Of a DNA stretch of 55,995 nucleotides, positions 29,842 to 40,000 are shown one piece after another. A program made the translations under genes and the position numbers. The first letter of the stretch is position 1. Every line of letters starts with the position of its first letter. The DNA is from Gracilaria domingensis. Taxonomy: Eukaryota; Rhodophyta; Florideophyceae; Gracilariales; Gracilariaceae. The stretch lies in the NCBI GenBank assembly GCA_022539475.1, contig VCMS01000348.1:1-55995 (forward strand). Direction: 5' to 3'. The notes beneath the pieces were generated by a model that worked only from the letters and a program-made list of their open reading frames with translations, searched no databases and was not told the origin of the DNA.

Positions 29842-31380
29842 ATGTGGCACTCATATACAAGAGTTGCGCAAGATGAAGATGATGAGAGTATTTCCCCTGT
29901 TCGAGCCCGACACTCTCGAAGGCGCTCGACGACGGTGATGGATTCCAGGCAAGGAGATGACTCTGATTTTATCCCACCATCCACGGCACCGCCTGCTCCA
30001 GACTACATCCCTCCCGATTATAGCAGTGGTGATATTCGAGTTCCTCTCCCGCGCGAACAGGAATGGGCCACTAAGCGCATTCGTATTTCCGCAGACACTT
30101 GGGGAACAAAGAGCTCAGCCGCCGGCTCGCAAGCTTTATATGGCAAAAAGACCAGCCGCTTTGCTTGCATCGGCTGGTGGATGCTAGGAATCCTCTTGAC
30201 TTTGGTTGCCCTCACTGGAATTGGGCTTATATTCAAAAGAGACAGTTTCTATACGGCGACGCTCAGAAAACGGGGGATTCCTCCTGGCTTGTATTCCAGA
30301 GACGGCCAGCTTTATGTTGGTAAGGATACACCATTTCGGATTAAAGGTTTCTCATGGTATGGGCTGGAAGAAACCGCCCATGTGCCAGGAGGTTTGACAT
30401 ATGTGTCTGCTTCAGATGTGTTCGACTTCGCAGACAGACATGACTTCAATGCAATCCGCGTGCCCCTGTCAGTTGAGAATATTATGTCTAACTTGCGCCC
30501 TACAGGAGGAATTACTCCATTCAAGAACCCGGAGATATCTGGTCTGTCGTACCTGGGAATAGTCATGCAGCTTGTACGAATGGCGGCGGATCATAACATT
30601 CTCATCTTACTTGACATTCACCGACTTGAATCCAATGAAGTACAATCAAAAGGTCTTTGGTATTCAGATACAGTGCCAGAAGGGCGACTGATGCACGTAT
30701 GGGAAAAGCTTTGCGATGTTTTCCAGGATGAGTGGAATGTCATGGGGGCAGATCTGTTCAATGAACCATGGGACTCTCTTTGGAACTCCACAAAAGAAAA
30801 GGAAGACTGGAAAGCGGCGTCAGAAAGATTGGGCAACCTTGTACACGAAAAATGTCCCAGTTGGCTTCTTCTTGTGGAAGGAGTAGGGCAGCGTGCGGGA
30901 GGCACAGAAACCTGGCCATTTTGGGCAGAAAACTTGTCGCCAATGGAGAATTCTCCACCGGTCCCCATTCTGCGAAACAAAGTCGCCCTCAGTCCACACG
31001 TCTATGGTCCCGGCGTCTGGATGCAAGACTATTTTAAAGAATCGGACTTCGCTGATCATATGCCCGACGTATGGGACGATCATTTCGGCAAAGCTTCTGA
31101 AAAAACGGGGCTTGCCACCGTAATTGGAGAATGGGGTGGGGTGTATGAAGGCAAGGACAAGACATGGCAGAAGAAGATCATGGAGTATATCCTTGAGAAA
31201 AAGATGGGCTTCTTCTACTGGTGCATCAACCCTGAAAGTGCTGATACAGGAGGCTTGCTTAAGAAGGATTGGGTAACCGAAGAGACAGAAAAGCTGAAAC
31301 TGATAAGCAGAGCTCCTTCAACGAGTGTGAAGGACAATGCAATCCATTTCAAGTACTGGCGAACATGGCGAACGAGCTGA
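29842..31380 (+). CDS. Membrane-anchored glycoside hydrolase family 5 protein
   Basis: A single frame of 512 codons from ATG 29842. Residues 1-107 are polar, acidic and basic (cytosolic tail). Residues about 108-130 form one hydrophobic span (WWMLGILLTLVALTGIGLIF), giving a type II anchor. The rest is a GH5 barrel: FRIKGFSWYGLE at the start, NAIRVPLS, ILILLDIHR, the acid/base Glu308 in LFNEPW, HVYGPGVW, the nucleophile Glu430 in VIGEWGG, and FYWCINPES near the end. GH5 enzymes cut beta-1,4- and related glucans or mannans. A Golgi or plasma-membrane enzyme acting on cell-wall polysaccharide is my inference. Both catalytic residues are present; no carbohydrate-binding module is seen. Confidence 0.9.
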   Translation: MWHSYTRVAQDEDDESISPVRARHSRRRSTTVMDSRQGDDSDFIPPSTAPPAPDYIPPDYSSGDIRVPLPREQEWATKRIRISADTWGTKSSAAGSQALYGKKTSRFACIGWWMLGILLTLVALTGIGLIFKRDSFYTATLRKRGIPPGLYSRDGQLYVGKDTPFRIKGFSWYGLEETAHVPGGLTYVSASDVFDFADRHDFNAIRVPLSVENIMSNLRPTGGITPFKNPEISGLSYLGIVMQLVRMAADHNILILLDIHRLESNEVQSKGLWYSDTVPEGRLMHVWEKLCDVFQDEWNVMGADLFNEPWDSLWNSTKEKEDWKAASERLGNLVHEKCPSWLLLVEGVGQRAGGTETWPFWAENLSPMENSPPVPILRNKVALSPHVYGPGVWMQDYFKESDFADHMPDVWDDHFGKASEKTGLATVIGEWGGVYEGKDKTWQKKIMEYILEKKMGFFYWCINPESADTGGLLKKDWVTEETEKLKLISRAPSTSVKDNAIHFKYWRTWRTS

Positions 31381-31532
31381 AGATAGATAGATAGAATGCA
31401 GTGGATTAGACGTGTAGAAGTACGAATAGCCCTGCTGTTCATGACATGTTTCGCAGTTTAAGAACCATAGTTAGTTATTAGGGGGCCGCAAATCGAGCGA
31501 CTAGATAGTCTAACAAAATGTCTATTGATGAC

Positions 31533-33294
31533 ACTGTACATTATTTCCGCCGAGAAGCGTTAAATGCTAACTGTGTGAACGACAAGCTTCCGTTCTTCCA
31601 TAGGCATGCTAGAACAGCACCTTGAGCTCCTCCCATATATGTTTTGAACTTCAGCGCAACTGGTGGCCCGCTGCCGTAAGGCCCGCTTATGTATCCAATC
31701 GGGCGCATCAAGAAAACTGGGGACAACTGCGTAGCGTACAAAGCGACTGCAAATCGCTTTTGTGGATCCTCTGCCATGAAATCGAGCGATGTATCTGCTT
31801 CAGTACGACGTTGAACCGGTACGTCATATGCGACTGCGAGACGCTCACCGGTAGGGTCTATCTCTAAAAGAATTGGGGTACCTCCTGGGCCTTCGCTTGG
31901 CAGTGTAGTTATTTCGGAATGAACTACTCGTGTTTCGGATCCACTGCTTTGGGCAACTTTCATGACGTGAATTGCGCTCTCTCCCTGTGTAGAGAAGAGC
32001 AGGGTAGTTCCGTCTTTTGACCATGTCGCAGCTACCACAGGTCCTGAAAGACTCCCCCACTTTTCATGCTTCCATGTGTCGCACGACCATAAGAGAAAGT
32101 CGGCAGTATTTGCGCTAGCGACAAACAGATAGGGTTGAACTCCACCTGGACTGAACTTCACCATGGCACCGCGGCCGACATACGCCGATCTTCGCGTGGC
32201 GACGTCCCATATACGCACGGACCCATCTTCTTTCGAAGAAGCTGCGAGTTTGGTACCGTCTGGGGACCAGTCAAGCGAAAGCACTTGACGGTGTGTTCCC
32301 TCACAAAGTCGAATCATACTATGTCCTTCCATGAGAATAACACCCGCATCACAACCAATTGCAAGAGAACGCCCCGCATACGGTCGAAACGCTATGCAAC
32401 GGGTTCCAGCTAGCTGTGGAACCCTCTCGCCTGTAGCCTCCCAAGTAGAAGTAGCGAAGTTGAGAGCACATATGCGATCCAGATGGGGTCCAGTGGCAAC
32501 AGCTAAGAGATCGGTGGCCCAATGCCACGTCAACAATGACATCTGAGCCTCGGTGCTTGACTGCGCTCCAAGCCAATAATACTTCAACATTCTTTGTAAT
32601 CGTTTGAGAGGAGTCTTACCTTCAGATGGGGTGGCTTGCACGACAATGGCTCTTGGCGTGTCTGCCAAATACATTGGCGGTACGAGTCGAATGACAATGA
32701 AGAGGCGAGGTTCATAACACGACATACCGGCGACGTCAATCTGCCTCGCGAGATCTCTGAGCACGTCATCGACTTCGCTGACGCTGTCGGATACCTCCAG
32801 AAAGCCATTGCGAGATGAATCGAGCGTGTCCGAAGCTGAGGCGCTTCGGTCATCCGCGGGAGCGATTGCATCGGTATCTTCATCTTGCTGCGGGCGCCGT
32901 TGAACTCGAGGTGGCACGGTTATAAGACGGCCGCGATACTCGGCTACGGTGCGGAAACCATGATCTTCGGGGATAAGGCCGACGATTGCGAACGCGTTTG
33001 CAAGACGGGGTTCGGCGACCATTTGGGTGGGCAGATTGGGCGTAAGCCGCACTGCTTGAGCTGGGACGAGTGGCGGCCTCTTGTTCCAGAATGAACGCGA
33101 TGCGATAAGTTAGTACAGAGCGCTGCGTGCTCCAAGCGGGACGAGAGTGTGAGCGCACGTCTATAGTAAAGACTCTATACCGACTTGTGAAGGTCAAAGG
33201 CGAGAGAAAGCTATGCGAGTTGAATGAAAGGGGTTGATCCATGTTTGATCAGAAAGTCCGTCGCGGAGCGGATCCAAAAGGCGGGAAACTGATC
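31533..33294. repeat. Segmental duplication, copy B
   Basis: The partner of 20180-21931, same orientation, about 11.35 kb away. It carries the open aladin-like gene and its upstream sequence with the TATA-like tctatagtaaagactctata. Flanking DNA on both sides differs from that of copy A. Confidence 0.92.
31541..33022 (-). CDS. AAAS: Aladin-like WD-repeat nuclear pore protein
   Basis: The first ATG is at 33022, giving 493 residues; the frame is open 30 codons further up but has no ATG there. Aladin is a nuclear pore complex component. The N-terminal 150 residues are acidic and Ser-rich. From about residue 170 a beta-propeller follows: LLTWHWATDLLAVATG, GTRCIAFRPY, HRQVLSLDWSPDG...SVRIWDVATR, FLLWSCDTWKHEKWGSLSG, VVAATWSKDGTTLLFST, ILLEIDPTGERLAVAY, and the aladin-typical closing strand with SPVFLMRPIGYISGPYG. 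It ends soon after the propeller without the C-terminal extension of animal aladin. The gene has no intron. A dead duplicate lies at 20188-21665. Confidence 0.85.
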   Translation of the reverse strand: MVAEPRLANAFAIVGLIPEDHGFRTVAEYRGRLITVPPRVQRRPQQDEDTDAIAPADDRSASASDTLDSSRNGFLEVSDSVSEVDDVLRDLARQIDVAGMSCYEPRLFIVIRLVPPMYLADTPRAIVVQATPSEGKTPLKRLQRMLKYYWLGAQSSTEAQMSLLTWHWATDLLAVATGPHLDRICALNFATSTWEATGERVPQLAGTRCIAFRPYAGRSLAIGCDAGVILMEGHSMIRLCEGTHRQVLSLDWSPDGTKLAASSKEDGSVRIWDVATRRSAYVGRGAMVKFSPGGVQPYLFVASANTADFLLWSCDTWKHEKWGSLSGPVVAATWSKDGTTLLFSTQGESAIHVMKVAQSSGSETRVVHSEITTLPSEGPGGTPILLEIDPTGERLAVAYDVPVQRRTEADTSLDFMAEDPQKRFAVALYATQLSPVFLMRPIGYISGPYGSGPPVALKFKTYMGGAQGAVLACLWKNGSLSFTQLAFNASRRK

Positions 33295-33298
33295 CAAA

Positions 33299-35059
33299 CT
33301 GGTGCATTTGAAGCCGATCAGCCAAGCCCCCCAGCATTGAACAGCCGAGCCGTGCTGAAAGCCCACGCAATTGCGCGAAGATCCAGTTTTCGGGTTCAAA
33401 AACGGCACTTTTCCGCCAGAACACGGGGCCACGGAACGAAAAAAGCGCGCGAGAACACGCTGAGCGCGCGGCTCGTACTCCAACCCTTGTAGCCAGCGAG
33501 AGGCGCCCCACCGCGCCCTGACGTGCGGCGTCCGCGTGATGCTCGCCCTTCACTGACGCCGCACTGCTGTTGTATTGCGCAGTGTACAACATCGCTCGCC
33601 GAAATCCTTCGCCTTCGTCTGCTGTATCGCGTGCTTCTTTTGTCCGCGGAGCTCCCCGTACGACTTGCTTTGCGCACCTGAAGATCTCGCCTCCGTTGTC
33701 GAAATGCCGCCATGTAAGCCGCAGCAATCCAAGTGGCCTCGGTTTCTCTGGTTGTGCTTCTACCTAGCACGTATCAAGCTGTATCGAGGTTACACCGCCT
33801 TGTCTCAGGCTCAAGTTGCACGCTTGGCCGCAGCCATCTTGGGCGCCAATTCGCTCAGAACAGGGAGCAGACATGAGTTTCGTACAGTGCTCTTTTCGCT
33901 CCGTGCGCTTAATTGGGCCGTCGACCGTCCTTTTGCCGCGTGACTCATCCAGCACTGGTTAGCCAAAGCCAACATGTTCGACGTGCAATCGACTGTCACT
34001 TTGTCAATACGGAAGAGCGTTTAAAGCTCTACCCCCGCTGCTCTCGCTGAGGAAAAGGAGTACTCGTCTCGTGGCGAGGAAGAGCCCGAAGTCTTGGTCC
34101 ATATGCCCGCAACAACCGCTGCCCTAAAAAGCTTGGAGCATGGGAGTACGTTGTCATGATGCTTGGACAGAGTCGGGACACCTTGTCTTTATTCCATGGT
34201 CCTCAAGCTTGTCCAATTGGATGCTGTACTGCCTTGGAAATTTTGCACATGTGTTTCCATCTGCGTTTATCATCACAATATATTCCTTTGTCCCGACAAA
34301 CACAATCTAAACGGATATGTATGCCAACAGCCGGGACATGCGCTGCTCTTGGGTTATCGAAGGAGAATGAAAGTAGAGCGACGGGATAAAGGACACCGTG
34401 GACATAACAATGAACCTTTTCCTCTTCGAAAACCAATCAGAACGGTTGGACTGTGTCACTTCAGCATCCTGGACTCAACCTCCCGTGCACCGAAAGCCTC
34501 TCTAGGACATGGCCTGCCACGTCTTGTTCATCCCCATCCGCACTTGCAAGCATGCTCACGCGATATATGCACGCCAACATGGGATGCATTTTACTACAGC
34601 TTCGCAATGGAACAAACGCCGTTGTGAAAACTCTTCATGGGTGATGACCACCGCAATCAAGTGTTGCGGTTCACGCGTCCAGAAGTGAAGGGTAATAGAC
34701 TTGGTTGAATGTATCAAAACGCAACCTGAAGTATGAAGAGTGGACGCAGAGCCCTACCACGATGGTCGACCGCTTTGTTCGATTCAGTTGCAGAATGGAT
34801 GACGCATGCAGTCACGGTGCAAAGGGCATTCGAGAAGAACGGCTGAAGATGGTATCTATATGATATGCATGCTCGGAGAGAACGAGTTGTTGGTAACCGT
34901 GTGTTTAATTATTCGATCTATACAGGAGATTGAGCCGTTGGATTTGAACTACTACATTGCTTCTGCCAGAGCGGGCAACTCCTTTCTGCAGGCGGTGAAG
35001 AGATATTTGTTTCGGTGCCACAATTGTTACAGAGCGTGCTACGCGCACATGCCGGTTGG
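33299..35059. other. Spacer without recognised gene
   Basis: Many short overlapping frames occur on both strands, none with a domain or a consistent partner. A C/G-balanced stretch at 33300-33960 has three competing frames. I see no RNA gene or transposon ends. Confidence 0.45.
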
Positions 35060-35857
35060 TCAGCATGTTAGGTTAACGTCGAAGGACCCATAGTGATCAC
35101 GCAGATCACGGAAGGAACCATGAAGCAACGCAATCTGTCGTTGCAACTGTGTGACGTTTGGCCTTTCGACGAGCTTGACGCTCTTGACACACGAGTCGGG
35201 CATGCGAGTAGCAAGGTTATGCGCAGCCTCCCGTTCGCTGAGCGAATCTCCCAAGACCAACACGTTGAGACAATCGTTGTTGGGGAAGGATTCGCTGACC
35301 TCCGACATGAAGGCGGCGGTCTTCCATCCTGTGGGCGATTCGGGATAATCGGCTTCGTATATGGAGCGGGCGGAAACAACCTTTATGGAGTTGTCTTGAA
35401 GGAATTTTGTGAGACGGGGCATGAAGCACTTGCCGGAAAGCTCTACCCACCCTTGCTCGGCGTTAGTTATGACTTTGACTATGCCGTACTGCATGGCTTC
35501 CTGGACGATTTTAATGACGATGGCCTCAAGCTCGGCCATTTGATGTTGTAGAGGCTCGGGAAGGGAATAGGTGTCATCTAAGCGCACTCCGCGGGCTGCC
35601 AGAAAGGTGGAGGGGAAAAAGGTATCGTCCCAGTCGTAGATGGTAAGCGTTCTCTGAATGAGCGATTGGCGACTGGAGGGGTCTGGCGATGGTTCTGCGA
35701 GCGATTGGTGTGCGGGCGGGTCCCGATGTGCGCGTTCGCGCTCTTGGCGCCGACATGTGCTAGGGGCGTGGAGCGGAAGGTCGTCGTGATGCAGCGAGGT
35801 CGGGTCGAAAGGTGTAGGCGGTAATGGCGTGTCGTGAAGCACGGATTGCTGACACAT
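35060..35857 (-). CDS. HAD-superfamily phosphatase-like protein (DWDDT type)
   Basis: From ATG 35857, 265 residues. The first 70 are Pro/His/Arg-rich and probably disordered. Motif I is YDWDDTFFPS at about residues 74-83 (DxDxT nucleophile Asp plus Asp). Motif II may be KVITNAEQGW, and motif IV is LVLGDSLSEREAA. Proteins with DWDDT-F-P-S are widespread in algae, oomycetes and other protists and are mostly unnamed; substrate unknown. It lies downstream of a G- and CG-rich spacer that separates it from the SKI2 gene read in the same direction. Confidence 0.75.
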   Translation of the reverse strand: MCQQSVLHDTPLPPTPFDPTSLHHDDLPLHAPSTCRRQERERAHRDPPAHQSLAEPSPDPSSRQSLIQRTLTIYDWDDTFFPSTFLAARGVRLDDTYSLPEPLQHQMAELEAIVIKIVQEAMQYGIVKVITNAEQGWVELSGKCFMPRLTKFLQDNSIKVVSARSIYEADYPESPTGWKTAAFMSEVSESFPNNDCLNVLVLGDSLSEREAAHNLATRMPDSCVKSVKLVERPNVTQLQRQIALLHGSFRDLRDHYGSFDVNLTC

Positions 35858-35929
35858 TTCAAACGTATTTCAACGCGAAGGCGTACGACAAAACTGTACG
35901 ACACGTAAATGCAAGAGGGTAGCGATTTA

Positions 35930-36650
35930 TGGGGGTGGTGAGGGTGGCGCGGAGCGGGGGAGCAAGAAAGTGGTGAGTGCAGAGGCGAGGGATGTAAGCG
36001 AGGCTACAAGTAGCGAGCACTATGGGCAGGGGGGGGTTTGTGGGTGGAGGTGGTGGTCGGGGTGGACGGGTGCGCCGAAGTGACAAGTAGGCACTGTGGG
36101 CAGGCACGGGAGGAGGCGGTTGGAGGGGGCGAGAGGTCGGGCTGGGGAGCGAGACGACGGGGCGCGCGGGGGGGTGGGGTTGGGCGGCGGGGGAAGAAGA
36201 GGGGCGCAGCGGGGGGTGAGCTTGTTGGTGGAGGCGTTTGTTGTCGCGCGGGAGAAACAAGACGAGTTGATAAGCAGCAGCAAGGTGAACGGAGGGGCGG
36301 CGCACTTTGACGGCAGCGGGCGCGCGCGGCGGCGCGCGCAGGGGGAGCGGGCGCGTCGGTTTTTGAAACGCTGGCCGAATTGCAGCGCGTGCGGCTGCGC
36401 TCGCTGCCGGCGCGCGCGGCGCGCGGCGCGCGGCGCGCCCAAATTTGACGCTGTAAGGCGCGGGCGCGCGGCGCGCCGTTGGCCCGCCACACGCGCGCGC
36501 GCGCCGGGCCGCGCGCGCGCGCGCCGCTTGGCCGCGCGGCCGCGCCGTTGCGCGGCGGCGGCGCCACGCTTGGCCGCGCGCTGGCGCGCCGCGCTGTTTG
36601 GCGCGCGCGCGCCGCTCTCGAGTGCGGGCCACGCTTTTTCCACGCGCTGC
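35930..36650. other. G-rich then CG-alternating spacer
   Basis: From about 36010 to 36240 the + strand is dominated by runs of G (gggggg, ggtggaggtggtgg, ggggggtgggg). From about 36310 to 36640 it turns into long GCGC alternations (for example gcgcgcgcgcgcc near 36515). The first part could form G-quadruplexes and the second Z-DNA. It lies upstream of the HAD gene and downstream of SKI2. Long open frames on both strands here are a by-product of the lack of A/T-containing stops. Confidence 0.7.
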
Positions 36651-37048
36651 CCGCGTCAGCCGCCTCGGGCGACCATGTCCCGCCCGCCGCTACCTTCGGT
36701 GCCGTTTCTCGCTGGTTTCTCCCCCGCCGCATGCGCATCCGGCTGATGCATCTTTGCTTGCATCAATGCCCCGCCGCGAGCAACGTCTCACATGCTGTTG
36801 GAGCCGCGATCGCGCCGAGCGGCTTCAACGTCGTGTTGCGCTTGGTGCGCTTCACGCAGATCATCGCCAGAAACAACGACCTGACCACTTTCTACACGTA
36901 CCAGCTCGTTTTATAATCCTATCTTCCACATATACTCACCTCTTGCTTAAATCTACCGTAGATACCGCCACATGCTGACTGCAGTCGGCGTACCTTCTTC
37001 TCTCCCATGCAACTCTTCTTAGCCGCAAGCCCAACCAGCATTCGCCCA

Positions 37049-40000
37049 TCATTGCACGTACAGACTGGCAGCAAAGATTACGTCCCTCCGGCACAGCTCA
37101 ATCGCCTCATCCGCCTTGCTCTGCAGATCCGGATCTCCAATCACTCTACCCACGTTCTTCAGTTCCCGAATCAACTCGCACAGTCTCACAATCGTCCGCA
37201 CAATACTGCCCTCCGGAACATCTCCATCATACGACGCGCAAACCTCCGCAAAAGTCATGCCCCTCGCCCAATCTCGCACCCCTTTGACAAACTCAAACTT
37301 CCCATTCGCCTTGAGGTAATCGTACCCTGAAGTAGCGATTCCGCACTCAGCTTGCATATCTCCCAGCGAGTGCAGCACCGCGATCGTCGCCTTCGTCGCG
37401 CTCTTCAGCTCCTCACAACCTTCCCCGAGTCTCTCCACACTGAACTGTCCTTCATCATTTCCAATCTTCTCTGTAAACACCATTGCGCTCAGCACTGCAG
37501 CCAGATCAGCTGCATCGAGCTTCTGCAGCACCTGTTCAAATACCAGCTCTGTCAGAATGATACTCTCGCAAGTGTTCACTTCACAAGCGGCACGACCTTT
37601 CAGTCGCACGTTCGTTCCGTCGATATAACCCAAACGTTGTAGCACTTCCACTCGCTGTTGATAATCGGGCATCAGCATCAGCGACTCGTCGGACGTTCCA
37701 ACCCTTAACTTTTCCAGCTTGGCTTCCAATCTCATCTGCCTCGACAACTTATCGAATGAGCTTCCTATTTCGGCGCTGATACCCATTTCTTGTAGATTCA
37801 TGATCACCGCATTCATGTGCTGCATCATACCTTTGCGCTCCTCCCAAAGATCTTCAATGTCAATGTTCTGCAGCCCAAGGTCTCTACGAGGGTGAACACA
37901 GTCCATATTCTCATAGTCCAGTTCCTCATTCACATAGGAACGCAACTTCTCTGCGGCAGAACTTAATGCGGCCTTCATGGGCTCCCCTCTAATCGGAACG
38001 ATGCCTCTCTTTTCGATCTCTATCGTAGACCTGGTGACGGCAACCAGATCATCATGAGAGACATCTCTCACTTCCACCACCAGTCCTCCGGCATTGTACT
38101 GGCGATGCTTTGAATTCCTGTTTACGCCTTCTGACACAGAGTCGCGGAATGGCGTTTTGTCTTCACTCATCCGAGGTCCTCCGCACAGAACCATAACCTT
38201 CAGTCTATTGTCAGAACCCTTTGGTCCACCTTTTCGAGGTAAACGAAGGCTTGGTCCGGCTGGCTTACGTAGGGTGGGTCCTTTTCCTCGGCTAGTGCCT
38301 GCACCTTGGACGATAACAGCCAACCGAAATGTTCCATCCCCTCCTTTAACGACGACGACACGCCCAGAGTCCAAAACGGAGTTCATGGCATTCTTTCCTT
38401 GGTTCTTCATTATGTCTCCAATCTTCGCGCTGAGATTGTCCAAACGCAGCGAGAGGTGATAAATCTCTCGGAACCTATCGAGTTCAAGTTCTTCTTCTTG
38501 CATTGCCGACAGGGCTGCGTTTCCTCTCTTCATCAACTTCCTCACTGTACTTGATGTGCGTCCGGCCGGCGCCTCGCTGAAACTTCTAGCCATAACGTCT
38601 TCTACTCTCATTTCATCTATTCGAAGAAGATTCAGGATCATGTTGTAGGTTAGCCGGAATTGAGACTTGAGCGGTTTCGGCCTTCCCATCAGAACTGATT
38701 TTATATCACTTTCCACAGGAAAATCGGCTAGGACCGGGTAAAGTATCACGGATCCCACATCATCGAGACCGCGACGTCCTGCCCTTCCAGCCATTTGAAT
38801 GTACTCACCAGGTTCTAGTAGACGGAAGCTCTGACTGTCGTACTTCTTAATCGCGGTAAATACCACTGTTCTAGCTGGCATGTTTACTCCCATAGCAAAC
38901 GTTTCAGTTGCAAACAGTATGCGGATGAGGCCCCGTTGGAACAAAACCTCGGTTATCTCTTTGATAATTGGAAGAAGGCCTGCATGGTGCACCCCGATTC
39001 CGCGCTTCAACGTCTCGCGATGTCGAGCTATCTGTGGGACATCACGATCTACAGGAGAGAGTCTCGAAATTGCCGATTGGTAAAACATGTGTATCTGGTT
39101 CTTGTCTGACGCAGACTCTGTAAGGTCTTGAGCACTCAGTTGCTTCGCTGCGTCGTCGCATTTCCTCTTGCTGAAACAAAAGAAAATCGCTGGGTCCAGA
39201 GAGTTCTTTCTCAAGTATCTAATGATAGGCATCCAAGCATGAAAACGTCCCCCACCGAATCGAATGTTGGCCTTCTCTGCCATTTCTTTGTGTCGCGCAG
39301 CTGATTTCTTGTAGTTTGCATCGAGAAACTTTCCTTGAGATGAGTTCAAGAGCGGAAAGGTCATCCCTTTGATGAACATCTGATGAACCAGAGGAACTGG
39401 GCGTTGGCGAGTGGAAACAACGTAAACAGCTTTCTGACGTGTTCTTCCAACCCAACGGGCAAACTCCAGAGAATTTGGGACGGTTGCAGAAAGCATTACA
39501 ATGCTGACGGCGGCAGGAAGCAAGATAATCGACTCTTCCCACACAACACCTCGCTCTGGATCATTCACCCAATGACACTCATCAAAGATAACGTGACTCA
39601 AATCACGAATAAGATCCGCTCCTTTGTAAAGCATGCTTCTAAGAATTTCAGTCGTCATAACGAGACAACCGGCTTCTGGGTTAATGCTAATATCACCTGT
39701 TATTATACCCACGTCCCCAAATCTCTCAGTAAAGTCACGGAACTTCTGATTACTGAGTGTTTTTATAGGAGAAGTATAGATCACTTTCGATTTCCGTTGC
39801 ATTGCGAGAGCGATTGCGTATTCTGCGACAACCGTTTTACCGGCAGAGGTATGAGCGGCGACAAAAACGTTATCATCTCTTTCGAGACGATATACGGCGC
39901 GTTTCTGGAAAATGTCTAGAGTAAAAGGATACTCGAGGGCCATTTCTGGGACCATTTGTTCAAAGTCTGATACATCTGTCTTGTCAAATACTGCCCAGAC

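Noticed and set aside
33194..34644. Multiple open frames around 33.2-34.6 kb
   Set aside because: They compete in three or more phases, have no shared start or domain, and begin partly inside the duplicated aladin upstream region.
36004..36746. Several long overlapping open frames on both strands, Arg/Ala/Pro-rich
   Set aside because: They result from G+C-rich, stop-poor DNA; at least five frames are open at once and none shows a domain.
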